Source: Desulfovibrio sp.
GTDB lineage: Bacteria > Desulfobacterota > Desulfovibrionia > Desulfovibrionales > Desulfovibrionaceae
Reading direction: 5' to 3'
Assembly (NCBI GenBank): GCA_016284885.1
Contig: JAEEPQ010000007.1
Span: 1 to 38,173, forward strand
Length of the DNA: 38,173 nucleotides
Each line of letters begins with the position of its first letter. Position 1 is the first letter of the stretch. This document shows, one piece after another, positions 8,111 to 17,171 of the stretch. The translations under genes and the position numbers were made by a program. The notes below the pieces were generated by a model that was not told the origin of the DNA, made no database searches, and saw only the letters and a program-made list of their open reading frames with translations.

Positions 8111-9244
8111 CTACAAGCCTGCCGGGCCGGCCTTCTCGAGCCGGTTCAGCAGGCGCTGGATGCGAAGCCAGGAGGCTTCGATGCGGGCTTGGGGCACGAC
8201 GCCGGCGTCGACCAGGCGGCGCAGCGTCGTGAAGGCGCGCTCCGCCATGCCGGGGTCCCAGTGCAGGTTGTTGCCGAAAAGCAGGATGTCCACGCCGGCG
8301 TCCACGGCCAGGCGCACAGCCTCTTCCAGGCTGTAGTGGTCCGCCACGGCCCGCATCTGCAGATCGTCGCTCACAACGACGCCCTGCCAGCCTAGCTGGC
8401 CGCGCAGGATGCCGTCAACGGCGGGCTTGGAAAGCGATGCCGGACGGTCCGGCTCGATGGCGCCGCAGACGGCGTGGCTGACCATGACCATGCCGGGCCA
8501 GCCACTGGCCGCTGCCTTGCGGTAGGGCGCCAGATCGCGGGCCTTGTCGAAGCAGGCCGTGACGTCGGTGCGGCCGAGATGCGAGTCGGCGGACGCGCAC
8601 CCAAGGCCCGGAAAATGCTTGAGGCAGGGGACGACGCCAGCCTGGGCAAGCCCCTCGCCGAAGGCTAGGGCGTGCCGGGCGGCCAGCTCGGGATCCCGCC
8701 CGAAGCAGCGTTCCTGGCTAGCGATCAGGGAGACGCGCGGGCCTTTCGTCGCGTCGACGTCCACGACAGGCGCGAAGTCCAGGTTGATGCCAGCTTCCTT
8801 CAGCTCGCGACCCATGCCAAGCGCAAGGCGCCTAGTTGCTTCGGGCGTGCCCTGGCCCATGGCTTTGGCGGAGGGAAGACTGGCAAAGCCGTGTCTGGGA
8901 AGCAGGCGGGCCACCCGGCCTCCTTCCTGGTCGACGGCGATGAAGAGGGGCCTTGCGGCAACGGCGCGCAGCTCGTCCGTCAGGCGCTTCAACTGAGCCT
9001 TGGAGACGACGTTGCGGGAGCCTTTGGTCGCCATGTCGCGGTCGAAGAGGATGACGTGGCCAAGACGGCCCTCCTGCAGCAGAAGCCTGACGGGATCGTC
9101 CTTTGCCAGTTCGGCGCCCCGAAAGCCACACATGATCATGGAGCCTATCATGCGGTCGAGGGAGGGCTTGCCACCGGCGCAGAGAGCCCGGCAGGGGAGT
9201 AGGAGCGGAACAGCAGCCGCAAGGACAAGAAGCAAACGAAGCAT
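8111..9244 (-). CDS. Glycoside hydrolase family 3 (NagZ-like beta-N-acetylhexosaminidase), with signal peptide
   Basis: VDQEGGRVARLLPRHGFASLPSA, VPCLKHFPGLGCASADSHLG, GVVVSDDLQMRAVADHYSLEEAVRLAVDAGVDILL. Start at 9244 supported by GGGAGG upstream; N-terminus MLRLLLVLAAAVPLLLPCRALCAGG. Confidence 0.93.
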   Translation of the reverse strand: MLRLLLVLAAAVPLLLPCRALCAGGKPSLDRMIGSMIMCGFRGAELAKDDPVRLLLQEGRLGHVILFDRDMATKGSRNVVSKAQLKRLTDELRAVAARPLFIAVDQEGGRVARLLPRHGFASLPSAKAMGQGTPEATRRLALGMGRELKEAGINLDFAPVVDVDATKGPRVSLIASQERCFGRDPELAARHALAFGEGLAQAGVVPCLKHFPGLGCASADSHLGRTDVTACFDKARDLAPYRKAAASGWPGMVMVSHAVCGAIEPDRPASLSKPAVDGILRGQLGWQGVVVSDDLQMRAVADHYSLEEAVRLAVDAGVDILLFGNNLHWDPGMAERAFTTLRRLVDAGVVPQARIEASWLRIQRLLNRLEKAGPAGL

Positions 9245-9276
9245 GGATGCCTCCCGCATGCCTCGGGAAACAACGG

Positions 9277-9308
9277 GGCTCCGCCGGGCAGGCCGGCCCG
9301 GCGGAGCC
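9277..9308 (-). terminator. GC-rich hairpin between glpX and the GH3 gene
   Basis: 13-bp inverted repeat ggctccgccgggc / gcccggcggagcc. Confidence 0.5.
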
Positions 9309-9350
9309 GCTGGCGGCGCAGAGCGCCAGAGCTTTGCTGAAGCGCCTTCG

Positions 9351-10334
9351 CTAGTAGGTCACGGCGCTGAGCTGGCGCAGGCGGTTGATGTCGTGGAAGG
9401 ACTCCACGTAGCGTATCGTGCCGGTCTTGCCTCTGAGCACCATGGAGTGGGTGATGGCATGGCGGCCGCAGTAGCGCACGCCGTGGAGGAAGTCGCCGCC
9501 GGAGATGCCGGTGGCGGCGAAGAAGCAGTCGTCGGACTTGACCAGATCATTCGTCGAGAGCATTTCGCGCAGATCCCAGCCGGCGTTCTGGATGGCTTCC
9601 TTTTCGGGATAGGACTGGGGATCGAGGCGGCCGAGGATCTGGCCTCCGAGGCCCTTGAGGGCGCAGGCGGTGATGACGCCTTCGGGGGTGCCGCCGGTGC
9701 CCATCATGACGTCGACTTCGCTGCGCGGATCGGCGGCCATGAGGGCGCCGGCCACGTCGCCGTCGGTGGCCAGGGTGATGCGGGCGCCGGCCTTGCGGAT
9801 ATCTTCGATGAGCTTGGCATGGCGGGGCTTGTCGAGGACGAAGACCACGAGGTCGCTGACCTTCTTGCCGAGGGCCTTGGCCACGCGTTCCAGGTTCACG
9901 TCGACAGGTGCGTCGAGATCGACGACGTCCTTGGCCTCGGATCCCACGACGAGCTTCTGCATGTAGAAGGAGCGGTCGAGGCTGAACATGGAGCCGCGGG
10001 GCGCGACGCCCATGACGGAGATGGCGTTGGGACGGCCGTAAGCGAGCAGGTTGGTGCCCTCCACGGGATCGACGGCCACGTCGAGGCTGGGGCCGTCGCC
10101 CATGCCCACGTTCTCGCCGGTGTAGAGCATGGGGGCCTTGTCCTTCTCGCCCTCGCCTATGACCACGACGCCGTCGATGTGCAGCGTGGTGAAGCTGTTG
10201 CGCATGGCCTCAACGGCAGCGCCGTCGCCGGATTCCTTGGCGCCACGGCCGAGCCAGCGCGCAGAGGCAAGCGCGGCTGCTTCGGTGATGCGGACGATGT
10301 CCATTGCTAGGTTTTTTTCTGGTGCTTCAGCCAT
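9351..10334 (-). CDS. glpX: Fructose-1,6-bisphosphatase class II
   Basis: MAEAPEKNLAMDIVRITEAAALASARWLGRGAKESGDGAAVEAMR, VVIGEGEKDKAPMLYTGE, VDPVEGTNLLAYG, MGTGGTPEGVITACALK; AGGAGG upstream of the ATG at 10334. Confidence 0.95.
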   Translation of the reverse strand: MAEAPEKNLAMDIVRITEAAALASARWLGRGAKESGDGAAVEAMRNSFTTLHIDGVVVIGEGEKDKAPMLYTGENVGMGDGPSLDVAVDPVEGTNLLAYGRPNAISVMGVAPRGSMFSLDRSFYMQKLVVGSEAKDVVDLDAPVDVNLERVAKALGKKVSDLVVFVLDKPRHAKLIEDIRKAGARITLATDGDVAGALMAADPRSEVDVMMGTGGTPEGVITACALKGLGGQILGRLDPQSYPEKEAIQNAGWDLREMLSTNDLVKSDDCFFAATGISGGDFLHGVRYCGRHAITHSMVLRGKTGTIRYVESFHDINRLRQLSAVTY

Positions 10335-10455
10335 GGGAAATCCCTCCTGAGGATATCTGTCGTGAAAAAAGTGAACGTTCCTACACCAGCCTGCCGCAGG
10401 CTTCAAGCGCCGGTCCGGAGAGAATGTTGGGACGGCGCCGGGGCGGCCGGCCGCG

Positions 10456-12102
10456 CTATTCGGGCAGGCGGAAGCGGCCGGCCAGCGGCACAGACCAGGC
10501 CCTGCCGAAGGGGCGCTGGCTCACGTAGAGGGGCTGGGGCTCCTGGCGGCGCTTGAACTCGGCCCGGAAGATGCGGGTGCGCACCTCCTCGGCGCGGGGG
10601 CCAAGGTCGCCCGTCGGCACGCGGGACTCGGCCGAAATGACGGCCTCGATGATGGGGTCGAGTTCATCGTAGGGCGGAATGGTGTCGGAATCCTTCTGGC
10701 CGGGCCGAAGCTCCGCCGACGGAGCCTTCTCGAAGATGGCGCGGGGGATGACGTTGCTGCCTTTGGCCTTGTTGTACCATTCGGCCACCTGGTAGACCTG
10801 GGTCTTGGTGAGGTCGGCGATGACGCCCAGGGCGCCCACGGCGTCGCCGTAGAGCGTGGAGTAGCCGACGGCGCCCTCGCTCTTGTTGCCGGTGTTGAGC
10901 ACCAGGGCCCGTGCACGGTTGGCCAGGGAGGAGATCAGGGTGCCGCGGATGCGGGCCTGGATGTTCTCGAAGGTGAAGTCGCCCTCGTAGGTCTCGAAGA
11001 GGTCGAGGCAGGGCTTCATGGCGCCGGCAAAGGCCTGCATCATGGGCTCGATGGGCACGACGACGTACTTGACGCCGAGATTGTCGGCGAGCTCCACGGA
11101 ATCGTCGACGGATCCCCTGCTGGAATAGGGCGAGGGCATGAGCACGGCGGTGACGTTGTCCGCGCCCAGGGCGTCCACGGCGATGGCGAGCACCAGGGCC
11201 GAATCCATGCCACCGGACAGGGCGAGCACGGCCCGGGAGACGCCGCACTTGTGCACGAAGTCGCGGGTGCCCAGCGTGAGCGCGCCGAGCACGCCCTCCT
11301 CCCAGCAGCCGGAGACGCCCGCCACGGGGGCGGAGCCTTCGGCCATGTCCACGACGAGCACGTCCTCCTCGAAGGCCCGGCCCCGGGCGTAGACGGCGCC
11401 CGTGGGGTCGAGTGCGAGGCTCTGGCCGGAATAGACGAGGCCGTCGTTGCCGCCAACGGCGTTGACGCTAAGCAGATGGACGTGGTGGCGGGCCGCCACG
11501 TGGGTAAGCACGGCTTCGGTTTCGGCGCGGCTGCCCATGGTGTAGGGCACGGCGGTCATGTAGACCAGGCCGTCCACGCCGCGGGCGATGAGGTCGAGCA
11601 GGGGATTGTGGTCCGTGCCCTGCACGGTCCAGAACTCCGCCTCGGTGTCGCTTTCGCACAGAACCACGCCGAGGCGCCAGCCTTCGACGGTGAGTATGCC
11701 GCAGCTCACGCCGCGGTCAAAGAAGCGCGCTTCGGGATCGCGGCTGCTCTTGGGACGGATCTTGCGCGACACCACGTCCCAGCCGCCGCCGTGCACGTGG
11801 ACGGCCGCGTTGCTGAGCAGGGAGGCGTTGTAGACGCTCACCACCGGCGCCCCGACGAGCAGCTCCGGCCCGTCCTTGAAGCGCTCGGCCAAGGTGTCCA
11901 GACCCTTGCGGCAACCTTCGACGAAGTCGTTCATAGACAGGTAGTCGCCGGGATTGACGCCGGAAAGGGCAAGCTCGGGCGTCACGCAGAGGTTGACCTG
12001 GGGAGACCTGGCAACGGCGTCGCGCACCGCCTGGGATATCTTCTCCACGTTGCCCCGGATGTCGCCGGTGACGGGATTGCACTGCAGCAGGGCTGTAATC
12101 AT
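10456..12102 (-). CDS. nadE: NAD+ synthetase, glutamine-dependent (nitrilase domain plus synthetase domain)
   Basis: Start MITALLQCNPVTGDIRGN at 12102 within ORF 10456..12633; nitrilase Cys in VVLCESDTEAEFW; SGGMDSALVLAIAVDALG PP-loop; NTGNKSEGAVGYSTLYGD; FEKAPSAELRPGQKDSDTIPPYDELD. Confidence 0.95.
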   Translation of the reverse strand: MITALLQCNPVTGDIRGNVEKISQAVRDAVARSPQVNLCVTPELALSGVNPGDYLSMNDFVEGCRKGLDTLAERFKDGPELLVGAPVVSVYNASLLSNAAVHVHGGGWDVVSRKIRPKSSRDPEARFFDRGVSCGILTVEGWRLGVVLCESDTEAEFWTVQGTDHNPLLDLIARGVDGLVYMTAVPYTMGSRAETEAVLTHVAARHHVHLLSVNAVGGNDGLVYSGQSLALDPTGAVYARGRAFEEDVLVVDMAEGSAPVAGVSGCWEEGVLGALTLGTRDFVHKCGVSRAVLALSGGMDSALVLAIAVDALGADNVTAVLMPSPYSSRGSVDDSVELADNLGVKYVVVPIEPMMQAFAGAMKPCLDLFETYEGDFTFENIQARIRGTLISSLANRARALVLNTGNKSEGAVGYSTLYGDAVGALGVIADLTKTQVYQVAEWYNKAKGSNVIPRAIFEKAPSAELRPGQKDSDTIPPYDELDPIIEAVISAESRVPTGDLGPRAEEVRTRIFRAEFKRRQEPQPLYVSQRPFGRAWSVPLAGRFRLPE

Positions 12103-12116
12103 GGAAACCTCCGGGG

Positions 12117-12136
12117 GCGCCGGCAGACGCCGGCGC
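12117..12136. repeat. Inverted repeat upstream of nadE
   Basis: gcgccggc-agac-gccggcgc, 8-bp perfect stem. Confidence 0.6.
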
Positions 12137-12205
12137 TGATAGGGACGGGGGGCAGGTCGTGCGGAACGTCCGGAAGATCCGGAAGGTCCGGAAGGGGCGA
12201 AGCGG

Positions 12206-12727
12206 CTAGGCCTTCCTGCCTGCGGCCCTGCCCTGGGGCGTGGCAAGCCAGTCTGTGGAAAGGGAGGCCAGGGCGCGCCTGCCTGCGCGGTACTCGAGAT
12301 AGTCGGCCAGCATGCGGGCGTGGTCGAAGCACAGGGGGGAGGGTGGATTGCCAGGATCGATCCAGACGGCCGAGCCTGCGTCGTCGCCAGCCTTGAGCGC
12401 CGAAGGATCGGCGGGGAAACCGACAAAGACGGTGGTCTGGGTGTGGCGCCTGGGGTCGCGGTCGGGCCGGGAATAGACGCCAAGCAGGCCCTCGAGCACC
12501 ACGTCGAGGCCGGTCTCCTCCTGCATTTCCCTGCGGGCTGCGTCCTCCACGTACTCGCCCTCGTCGACGAAGCCGCCGGGCAGGGCCCAGCCGAGGGGCT
12601 CGTTTTTGCGGGCAATGAGCACAACGCGCCCATCGGGAGCGTGGATGATCACGTCCGTCGTGGGCGCGGGGTTGGCGAAAACGGGGAAGCTACCCTTGCA
12701 CAGGGGGCAGGTCAGCTGCTTTTCCAT
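12206..12727 (-). CDS. NUDIX hydrolase
   Basis: 173 aa; Nudix box GGFVDEGEYVEDAARREMQEETGLDV. N-terminal short Cys pair CPLCKGSFP. Confidence 0.92.
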   Translation of the reverse strand: MEKQLTCPLCKGSFPVFANPAPTTDVIIHAPDGRVVLIARKNEPLGWALPGGFVDEGEYVEDAARREMQEETGLDVVLEGLLGVYSRPDRDPRRHTQTTVFVGFPADPSALKAGDDAGSAVWIDPGNPPSPLCFDHARMLADYLEYRAGRRALASLSTDWLATPQGRAAGRKA

Positions 12728-12897
12728 GCATCGTCCTCCTTAACCTTGTTGCATCCTAGGAAGTATGCCCTCATGGCAGGACGCATGCAAGGGCAGGAGC
12801 ACGGCGGCTACCGCTCGCCGCGACGCCTTCCCCGGCGCAGGCTTCCGCTTCCTGCGCAAGCCTGCACGTCCAGGGGAGGCATTCTCCCCCGCTTCCG

Positions 12898-13548
12898 TCA
12901 GGCCAGCGCTATGCCCTGCTTCGCCAGGGCGCAGGCCGGCACGGCTCCTTCCCGGAGGATCCGCGCCTTCAGCCCCCCCAGCGGCTCGACGATGGTGGAG
13001 GGAAGTCCGCCCTGCGGTTCGGGACCGGCATCGAAGACGCAGTCCAGACGCGCCAGCAGATCCGGATCGAGCTCGCCAGCCAGCCTCGCCGGCGGCCGGC
13101 CCTGAAGGTTGGCGGAGGTTGCCGTGATCGGGCCGCCCAGGGTCTGCGCAAGGGCCCGGGCAGCCGGATGGGGCGTGACGCGCAGGGCAATCTTGCCTCT
13201 GGCATCGACGAGCTTCGGGTTGAAGAAGCCTGCTCTCGCCTTGAGGACAAGGGTCAAGGGGCCTGGCCAGAAGGCGAAGAAGGCAGGGTGCAGCTGCTCC
13301 TTTCCCGCTCCCAGATCCAGATCGGTCACGGCCAGGACCATGTCCTTGTCCGCGCACACGAGGGGCAGGGGCTTCGTTGCCAGCCGCCCCTTGGCCTGAT
13401 ACACCCTGTCCACGGCGCACGCATTGCGCGCGTCGCAGGCAACGGCGAAGTAGGTTTCCGTGGGACAGGCCGCGAGCCCGCCGGCCCGAAGCAGGCTGGC
13501 GGTCCCGTCAAGACTGGCGGCAGGCACGGGGAGAGGGGAAAGAGACAT
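12898..13548 (-). CDS. YrdC/Sua5/TsaC-family protein (L-threonylcarbamoyladenylate synthase-like)
   Basis: MSLSPLPVPAASLDGTASLLRAGGLAACPTETYFAVACDARNACAVDRVYQAKGR...FFAFWPGPLTLVL...ITATSANLQGRPP...LPSTIVE; start at 13548 inside ORF 12898..13929. Confidence 0.9.
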   Translation of the reverse strand: MSLSPLPVPAASLDGTASLLRAGGLAACPTETYFAVACDARNACAVDRVYQAKGRLATKPLPLVCADKDMVLAVTDLDLGAGKEQLHPAFFAFWPGPLTLVLKARAGFFNPKLVDARGKIALRVTPHPAARALAQTLGGPITATSANLQGRPPARLAGELDPDLLARLDCVFDAGPEPQGGLPSTIVEPLGGLKARILREGAVPACALAKQGIALA

Positions 13549-14020
13549 GCTTGGCAAACCTCTGCGTCTTGTGTGCGTGGGCCGGATCAAGACCGGCTGG
13601 TGGAAAGATGCCGCCGGGGAGTACGCAAAGCGCATCGCCCGCTTCCGCAAGCTCGCCGTGGCCGAGGTGCGCGATGCCGATCCGTCGCTGGAGCCGGCCA
13701 AGCGGAGCGCTCTGGAAGGGGTACGCATCCTGAAGGAGCTGGGCCCCCAGGATCTGGTGCTCGCCATGGACGAGCGGGGGGAGGAGTTCACCTCCGAGGG
13801 CTTTGCCCGCTTTCTCGAAAAGCTCGACCGCGAGGCGCAGGGCACGCCCTGCTTCGTCATCGGCGGCCCCTTCGGGCTGGCGGACGAGGTGCGCAGGCAC
13901 GCCCGCCGGCTCGTGCGGCTCGGGCGCATGACTCTGCCTCACGAGCTGGCGCGCGTCGTGCTGCTCGAGCAGATCTACCGCGCCGAGTGCATACGGCGAA
14001 GCATCCCCTACCACCACTGA
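13547..14020 (+). CDS. rlmH: 23S rRNA (pseudouridine1915-N3)-methyltransferase
   Basis: MLGKPLRLVCVGRIKTGWWKDAAGEYAKRI...LAMDERGEEFTSEGFARFL...FVIGGPFGLADEVRRHA...RMTLPHELARVVLLEQIYRAECIRRSIPYHH; start at 13547 with GAGAGGGGAAAG upstream. Confidence 0.95.
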   Translation: MLGKPLRLVCVGRIKTGWWKDAAGEYAKRIARFRKLAVAEVRDADPSLEPAKRSALEGVRILKELGPQDLVLAMDERGEEFTSEGFARFLEKLDREAQGTPCFVIGGPFGLADEVRRHARRLVRLGRMTLPHELARVVLLEQIYRAECIRRSIPYHH

Positions 14021-14036
14021 GCCCTGTCGCGACGCC

Positions 14037-16280
14037 CTACATCACCTCGTAGACCCTGGCGAAGACGTTGTCGTACAGCAGCTTGAAATAGGGGGAGAAG
14101 CGAGGATCCTGGGGGTCGGCCAGGAGGAGCTGGACCATGAGCGAGTTGTAGAGGCGCGCGTCCATGGCGAGCTTCTCGCCTGTCACCCGGTTGAAGAAGA
14201 AATTCACGTTGCGGCGGGTGTTGAGGAAGGCCTTCTGCTCCTCGGGCGAGGCATCGCGGTGGCTGTCGAACCACTCCTGGACGTAGTTGCGGCAGGTGAC
14301 GCCGGTCTCCTCGAAGACGTTGATGGAGCAGGGATGGACCGGGGATCCCCCGCCCTGCACCTGCACCTGGCCGGCATCGAGCTTGTAGGCCAGGGCCTGG
14401 GGAACGATGGAGAGCGCCCCGCCCTCGCCCTTGCACGAGAGGAAGTTCCAGCCGCCGAAGTTGGAGATCCAGAAGCCCAGGCGCAGCATCTCGAAGCTGA
14501 CCACGATGAACTGCCGGCCCTTGCCCGTGACGAGCGGGGTGTCCGGCGAGCGGAGCCGCTCCACGAGGGCCTGGGCCTGGACGGCGTCCATCCCCTTGAA
14601 GACGTCGCCAGGCGTTCCGCCGGCTTCGGCGGTATAGCGTATGAGCTGGCGGGCGAAGCGGGGATTGTCCGTCGCGAAGACGGCTGCCGGCAGGTAGAGA
14701 GAGGGGCCGCCGTGCTGGGCGCCGTCGGCGATGGTGGCCCTGCGGGAGAAGTGGTGGGCCGCATAGCCCCAGTCCCACCACAGCCATACCATGGCGTTTT
14801 TCGGCGTGATGGTCTGGATGCGGGCCAGGGCTTCGGCATGGCGACGGTTGATCATGGGTCCCTGGCTCATGGCGGGAATGAGCTCCAGGAAGGGGGCAAC
14901 GAGCAGGGTGCCAACGAGGACGCTGGCCGCTACGCCGCAGGGCGCCCCGCGGAAGCGTTCGGCGACGAGGCGCTGCAGGCACCAGCACACTGGCAGGACG
15001 ATGCCGATGGCGACCACGGGCGCGCCGAACATGACCATGCGGCCGCCGAGCTTGGTGCTTAAGATAGCCAGAGATGCCAGCGGGAGCAGGAAGAGGGCGC
15101 CGGGACGGCGGAAGCAGACCAGGGCGTAGCCGGCAAGGCCCGCCAACGAGGCCTCCATCCAGGGATGGAAGTAGGAAAGGGCCGCCCTCAGGCTCAAGTC
15201 CTGCACCTCGATGATGGACTGGGCCACCGAAGGGAAGACGATGGCCGCCTCGCCCTCGCCCTTGGCGTCGGCCGCGTGCTTGAGGTAGGCCTGGACGTGG
15301 TTGGCAATGGCAGCGAAGATCTCGCCACTGACCATGAGCCAGAAGGCGGCAAGCCACAGCAGGGAGAGCACGCGCCAGTCGGTGAAGAAGCGCTGGAGCC
15401 TGGCGCTTCTGGTCACGGCGAACATGACGGCAACGCTGAGCCCGAAGCCCCAGGGGCCGGCCAGGGCCGGCAGGGCGTAGGCCATGGCGCCGACGAGGAG
15501 CAGCTTCCTGCGTCCCCGGGGGGCCAGAAAGAGGCTCATGCACAGGAGCAGGAGCACGTTGTAGCGGATGAGGTAGGGAAAGACCGAGTGCCACTCCTGG
15601 GTCCACCAGGAGACGACGCCGGAAAGCCCGAGCACGCAGACCCACTGCCAGCGCAGGGGGTTGCCGAAGTGCATCTGGGAGGCGCCCCCAAAGAAGCGCC
15701 GCATGGACTGCGGGCCGAAGCTGGCCGCCAGCTTCTGGAGCAGCATGTTGGGCACGAGCATGAAGCGCATGGCCCAGCTGGCGGGCGCCAGGGTCATGAA
15801 GAGCGGGAAGAAGAGCGTGACGAGGTCGGTGTCGTAGAAGCCAAGCAGGGTTCTGGCGAGAAAGCCGGGTGCGATGGAGGTCAGCAGGCCTGCGGCCACG
15901 CCCGCCTCTAGGCTTCCCAGGGCCCAGACCCAGGCGCAGACCGTGCCGGCCACGAGGCTCGAGAGCACGGCCGGAAACCAGAAGGCCACGGCCACGGGAG
16001 GCAGGTTCACGGCCTTAGCCATGAGCCGGAGCATCTCGCTCATGGGATGCCCCGCGCCGAAGCCGAAGCCTTCGGCGCCGGCGACCCAGTGGTAGGCATC
16101 GTGGGTGGCGAGCAGCCATTCGCCGCTCAGGCGGAACTCGGGATCGTGCCAGGCGGGCCACTCGAGCATGCGCATTGCAAAGGCCAGGAGCACCGTGACG
16201 AGGATCCAGAAGCAACCCTTCAGCCGCCATGCCCTGTCGCCGGCGTCCGTGAAGGCGGAAAAGGCCTGGTCGCCGTTCAT
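14037..16280 (-). CDS. STT3/PglB-like oligosaccharyltransferase
   Basis: 747 aa multi-TM protein; catalytic signature MVWLWWDWGYAAHHFSRRATIADGAQHGG (WWDxG) and N-terminal WHDPEFRLSGEWLLATHDAYHWVAGAEG. Confidence 0.88.
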   Translation of the reverse strand: MNGDQAFSAFTDAGDRAWRLKGCFWILVTVLLAFAMRMLEWPAWHDPEFRLSGEWLLATHDAYHWVAGAEGFGFGAGHPMSEMLRLMAKAVNLPPVAVAFWFPAVLSSLVAGTVCAWVWALGSLEAGVAAGLLTSIAPGFLARTLLGFYDTDLVTLFFPLFMTLAPASWAMRFMLVPNMLLQKLAASFGPQSMRRFFGGASQMHFGNPLRWQWVCVLGLSGVVSWWTQEWHSVFPYLIRYNVLLLLCMSLFLAPRGRRKLLLVGAMAYALPALAGPWGFGLSVAVMFAVTRSARLQRFFTDWRVLSLLWLAAFWLMVSGEIFAAIANHVQAYLKHAADAKGEGEAAIVFPSVAQSIIEVQDLSLRAALSYFHPWMEASLAGLAGYALVCFRRPGALFLLPLASLAILSTKLGGRMVMFGAPVVAIGIVLPVCWCLQRLVAERFRGAPCGVAASVLVGTLLVAPFLELIPAMSQGPMINRRHAEALARIQTITPKNAMVWLWWDWGYAAHHFSRRATIADGAQHGGPSLYLPAAVFATDNPRFARQLIRYTAEAGGTPGDVFKGMDAVQAQALVERLRSPDTPLVTGKGRQFIVVSFEMLRLGFWISNFGGWNFLSCKGEGGALSIVPQALAYKLDAGQVQVQGGGSPVHPCSINVFEETGVTCRNYVQEWFDSHRDASPEEQKAFLNTRRNVNFFFNRVTGEKLAMDARLYNSLMVQLLLADPQDPRFSPYFKLLYDNVFARVYEVM

Positions 16281-16948
16281 GCGTCCGCCTCCCCCTGCCC
16301 TTCCCTGTCAAGGGGGGCAAGGGCGCAGAGCTGCCGGCGCTTGCCGCCAGCCTCGTAGACCGCTTCGGCGTACAGGCGCCAGCCGGCGGGAAGGGGGCGG
16401 CCCTGGAGGGATTCGTTCAGCATGAAGACGGCAAAGCCCCCGCCGGCCACGCGGGGGCCGGCGAAGGCAAGCAGCTTTTCCCAGGGCATGAAGGCCCGGC
16501 TCACCAGCACGTCGCAGGCCCCTTCCCTGGCCATGAAGTCTTCGGCCCGGCCCATGAAGACCTCCGTGCCCCCGAGCTTGAGGGAAAAGACGGCCTGGCG
16601 CAGGAAGAGGGCGCGCTTTTCCCTGGCCTCGACAAGCCAGTAGCGGCCCTTTTTCCAGACGCAGCGCAGGGGAATGCCGGGCAGGCCCGCGCCTGCGCCC
16701 AGATCCCAGACGCGGGGGGCCGCGGGCAGGGGAAGCTGGTCCAGCAGGCGCGCCAGCGGCAGGCTGTCCTGGGCAAGCTCCGCGGCCTCCTGCCAGGAGC
16801 GCGCGCCGACGAGGTTCATGCGCTGGTTCCAGCGCACGAGCATGTCCAGATAGGCCGCGAGGGACCGGGCCGCGTCCATGGCCAAGTCGAGGCCAAGGCC
16901 GGCATAGAAGGCCCGGAGCGCTTCCGGCGTAGGAGATGGCTGCTTCAT
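16277..16948 (-). CDS. rsmG: 16S rRNA (guanine527-N7)-methyltransferase
   Basis: WNQRMNLVGARSWQEAAELAQDSL...VWDLGAGAGLPGIPLRCVW...LVEAREKRALFLRQ...DVLVSRAFMPWEKLL; 4-nt ATGA overlap with the next gene. Confidence 0.9.
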   Translation of the reverse strand: MKQPSPTPEALRAFYAGLGLDLAMDAARSLAAYLDMLVRWNQRMNLVGARSWQEAAELAQDSLPLARLLDQLPLPAAPRVWDLGAGAGLPGIPLRCVWKKGRYWLVEAREKRALFLRQAVFSLKLGGTEVFMGRAEDFMAREGACDVLVSRAFMPWEKLLAFAGPRVAGGGFAVFMLNESLQGRPLPAGWRLYAEAVYEAGGKRRQLCALAPLDREGQGEADA

Positions 16949-17171
16949 GGGAGAGTCGGCGTCAGGGGAGCCTTCGCGCATCGTCAGCCGCTCCGCGCAG
17001 GAAAGGCCCCGGAAGACGAAGGTCTGGAGCGGCGAAACTACCTTTTACCGCGCAGGCCCTGCACTTGCAAGCCGAAACAAAACAACGTAAAAATGGCAGT
17101 CTGTATGCCCCTCTCTCCCCCCACCTACCCGCCTCCCCTCGCGTGGCGGCGACGCAAAGGACGCAACCATC

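Noticed and set aside
12103-12633. N-terminal 177 aa of the 725 aa nadE ORF
   Set aside because: Overlaps the NUDIX gene out of frame; true nadE start (MITALLQCNP) is at 12102.
12740-13420. 226 aa minus-strand ORF overlapping the YrdC-like gene
   Set aside because: Different frame from the recognised YrdC/Sua5 protein, R/G/P-rich shadow frame.
13549-13929. N-terminal extension of the YrdC-like ORF (343 aa version)
   Set aside because: Antisense to rlmH and without homology; start placed at 13548.
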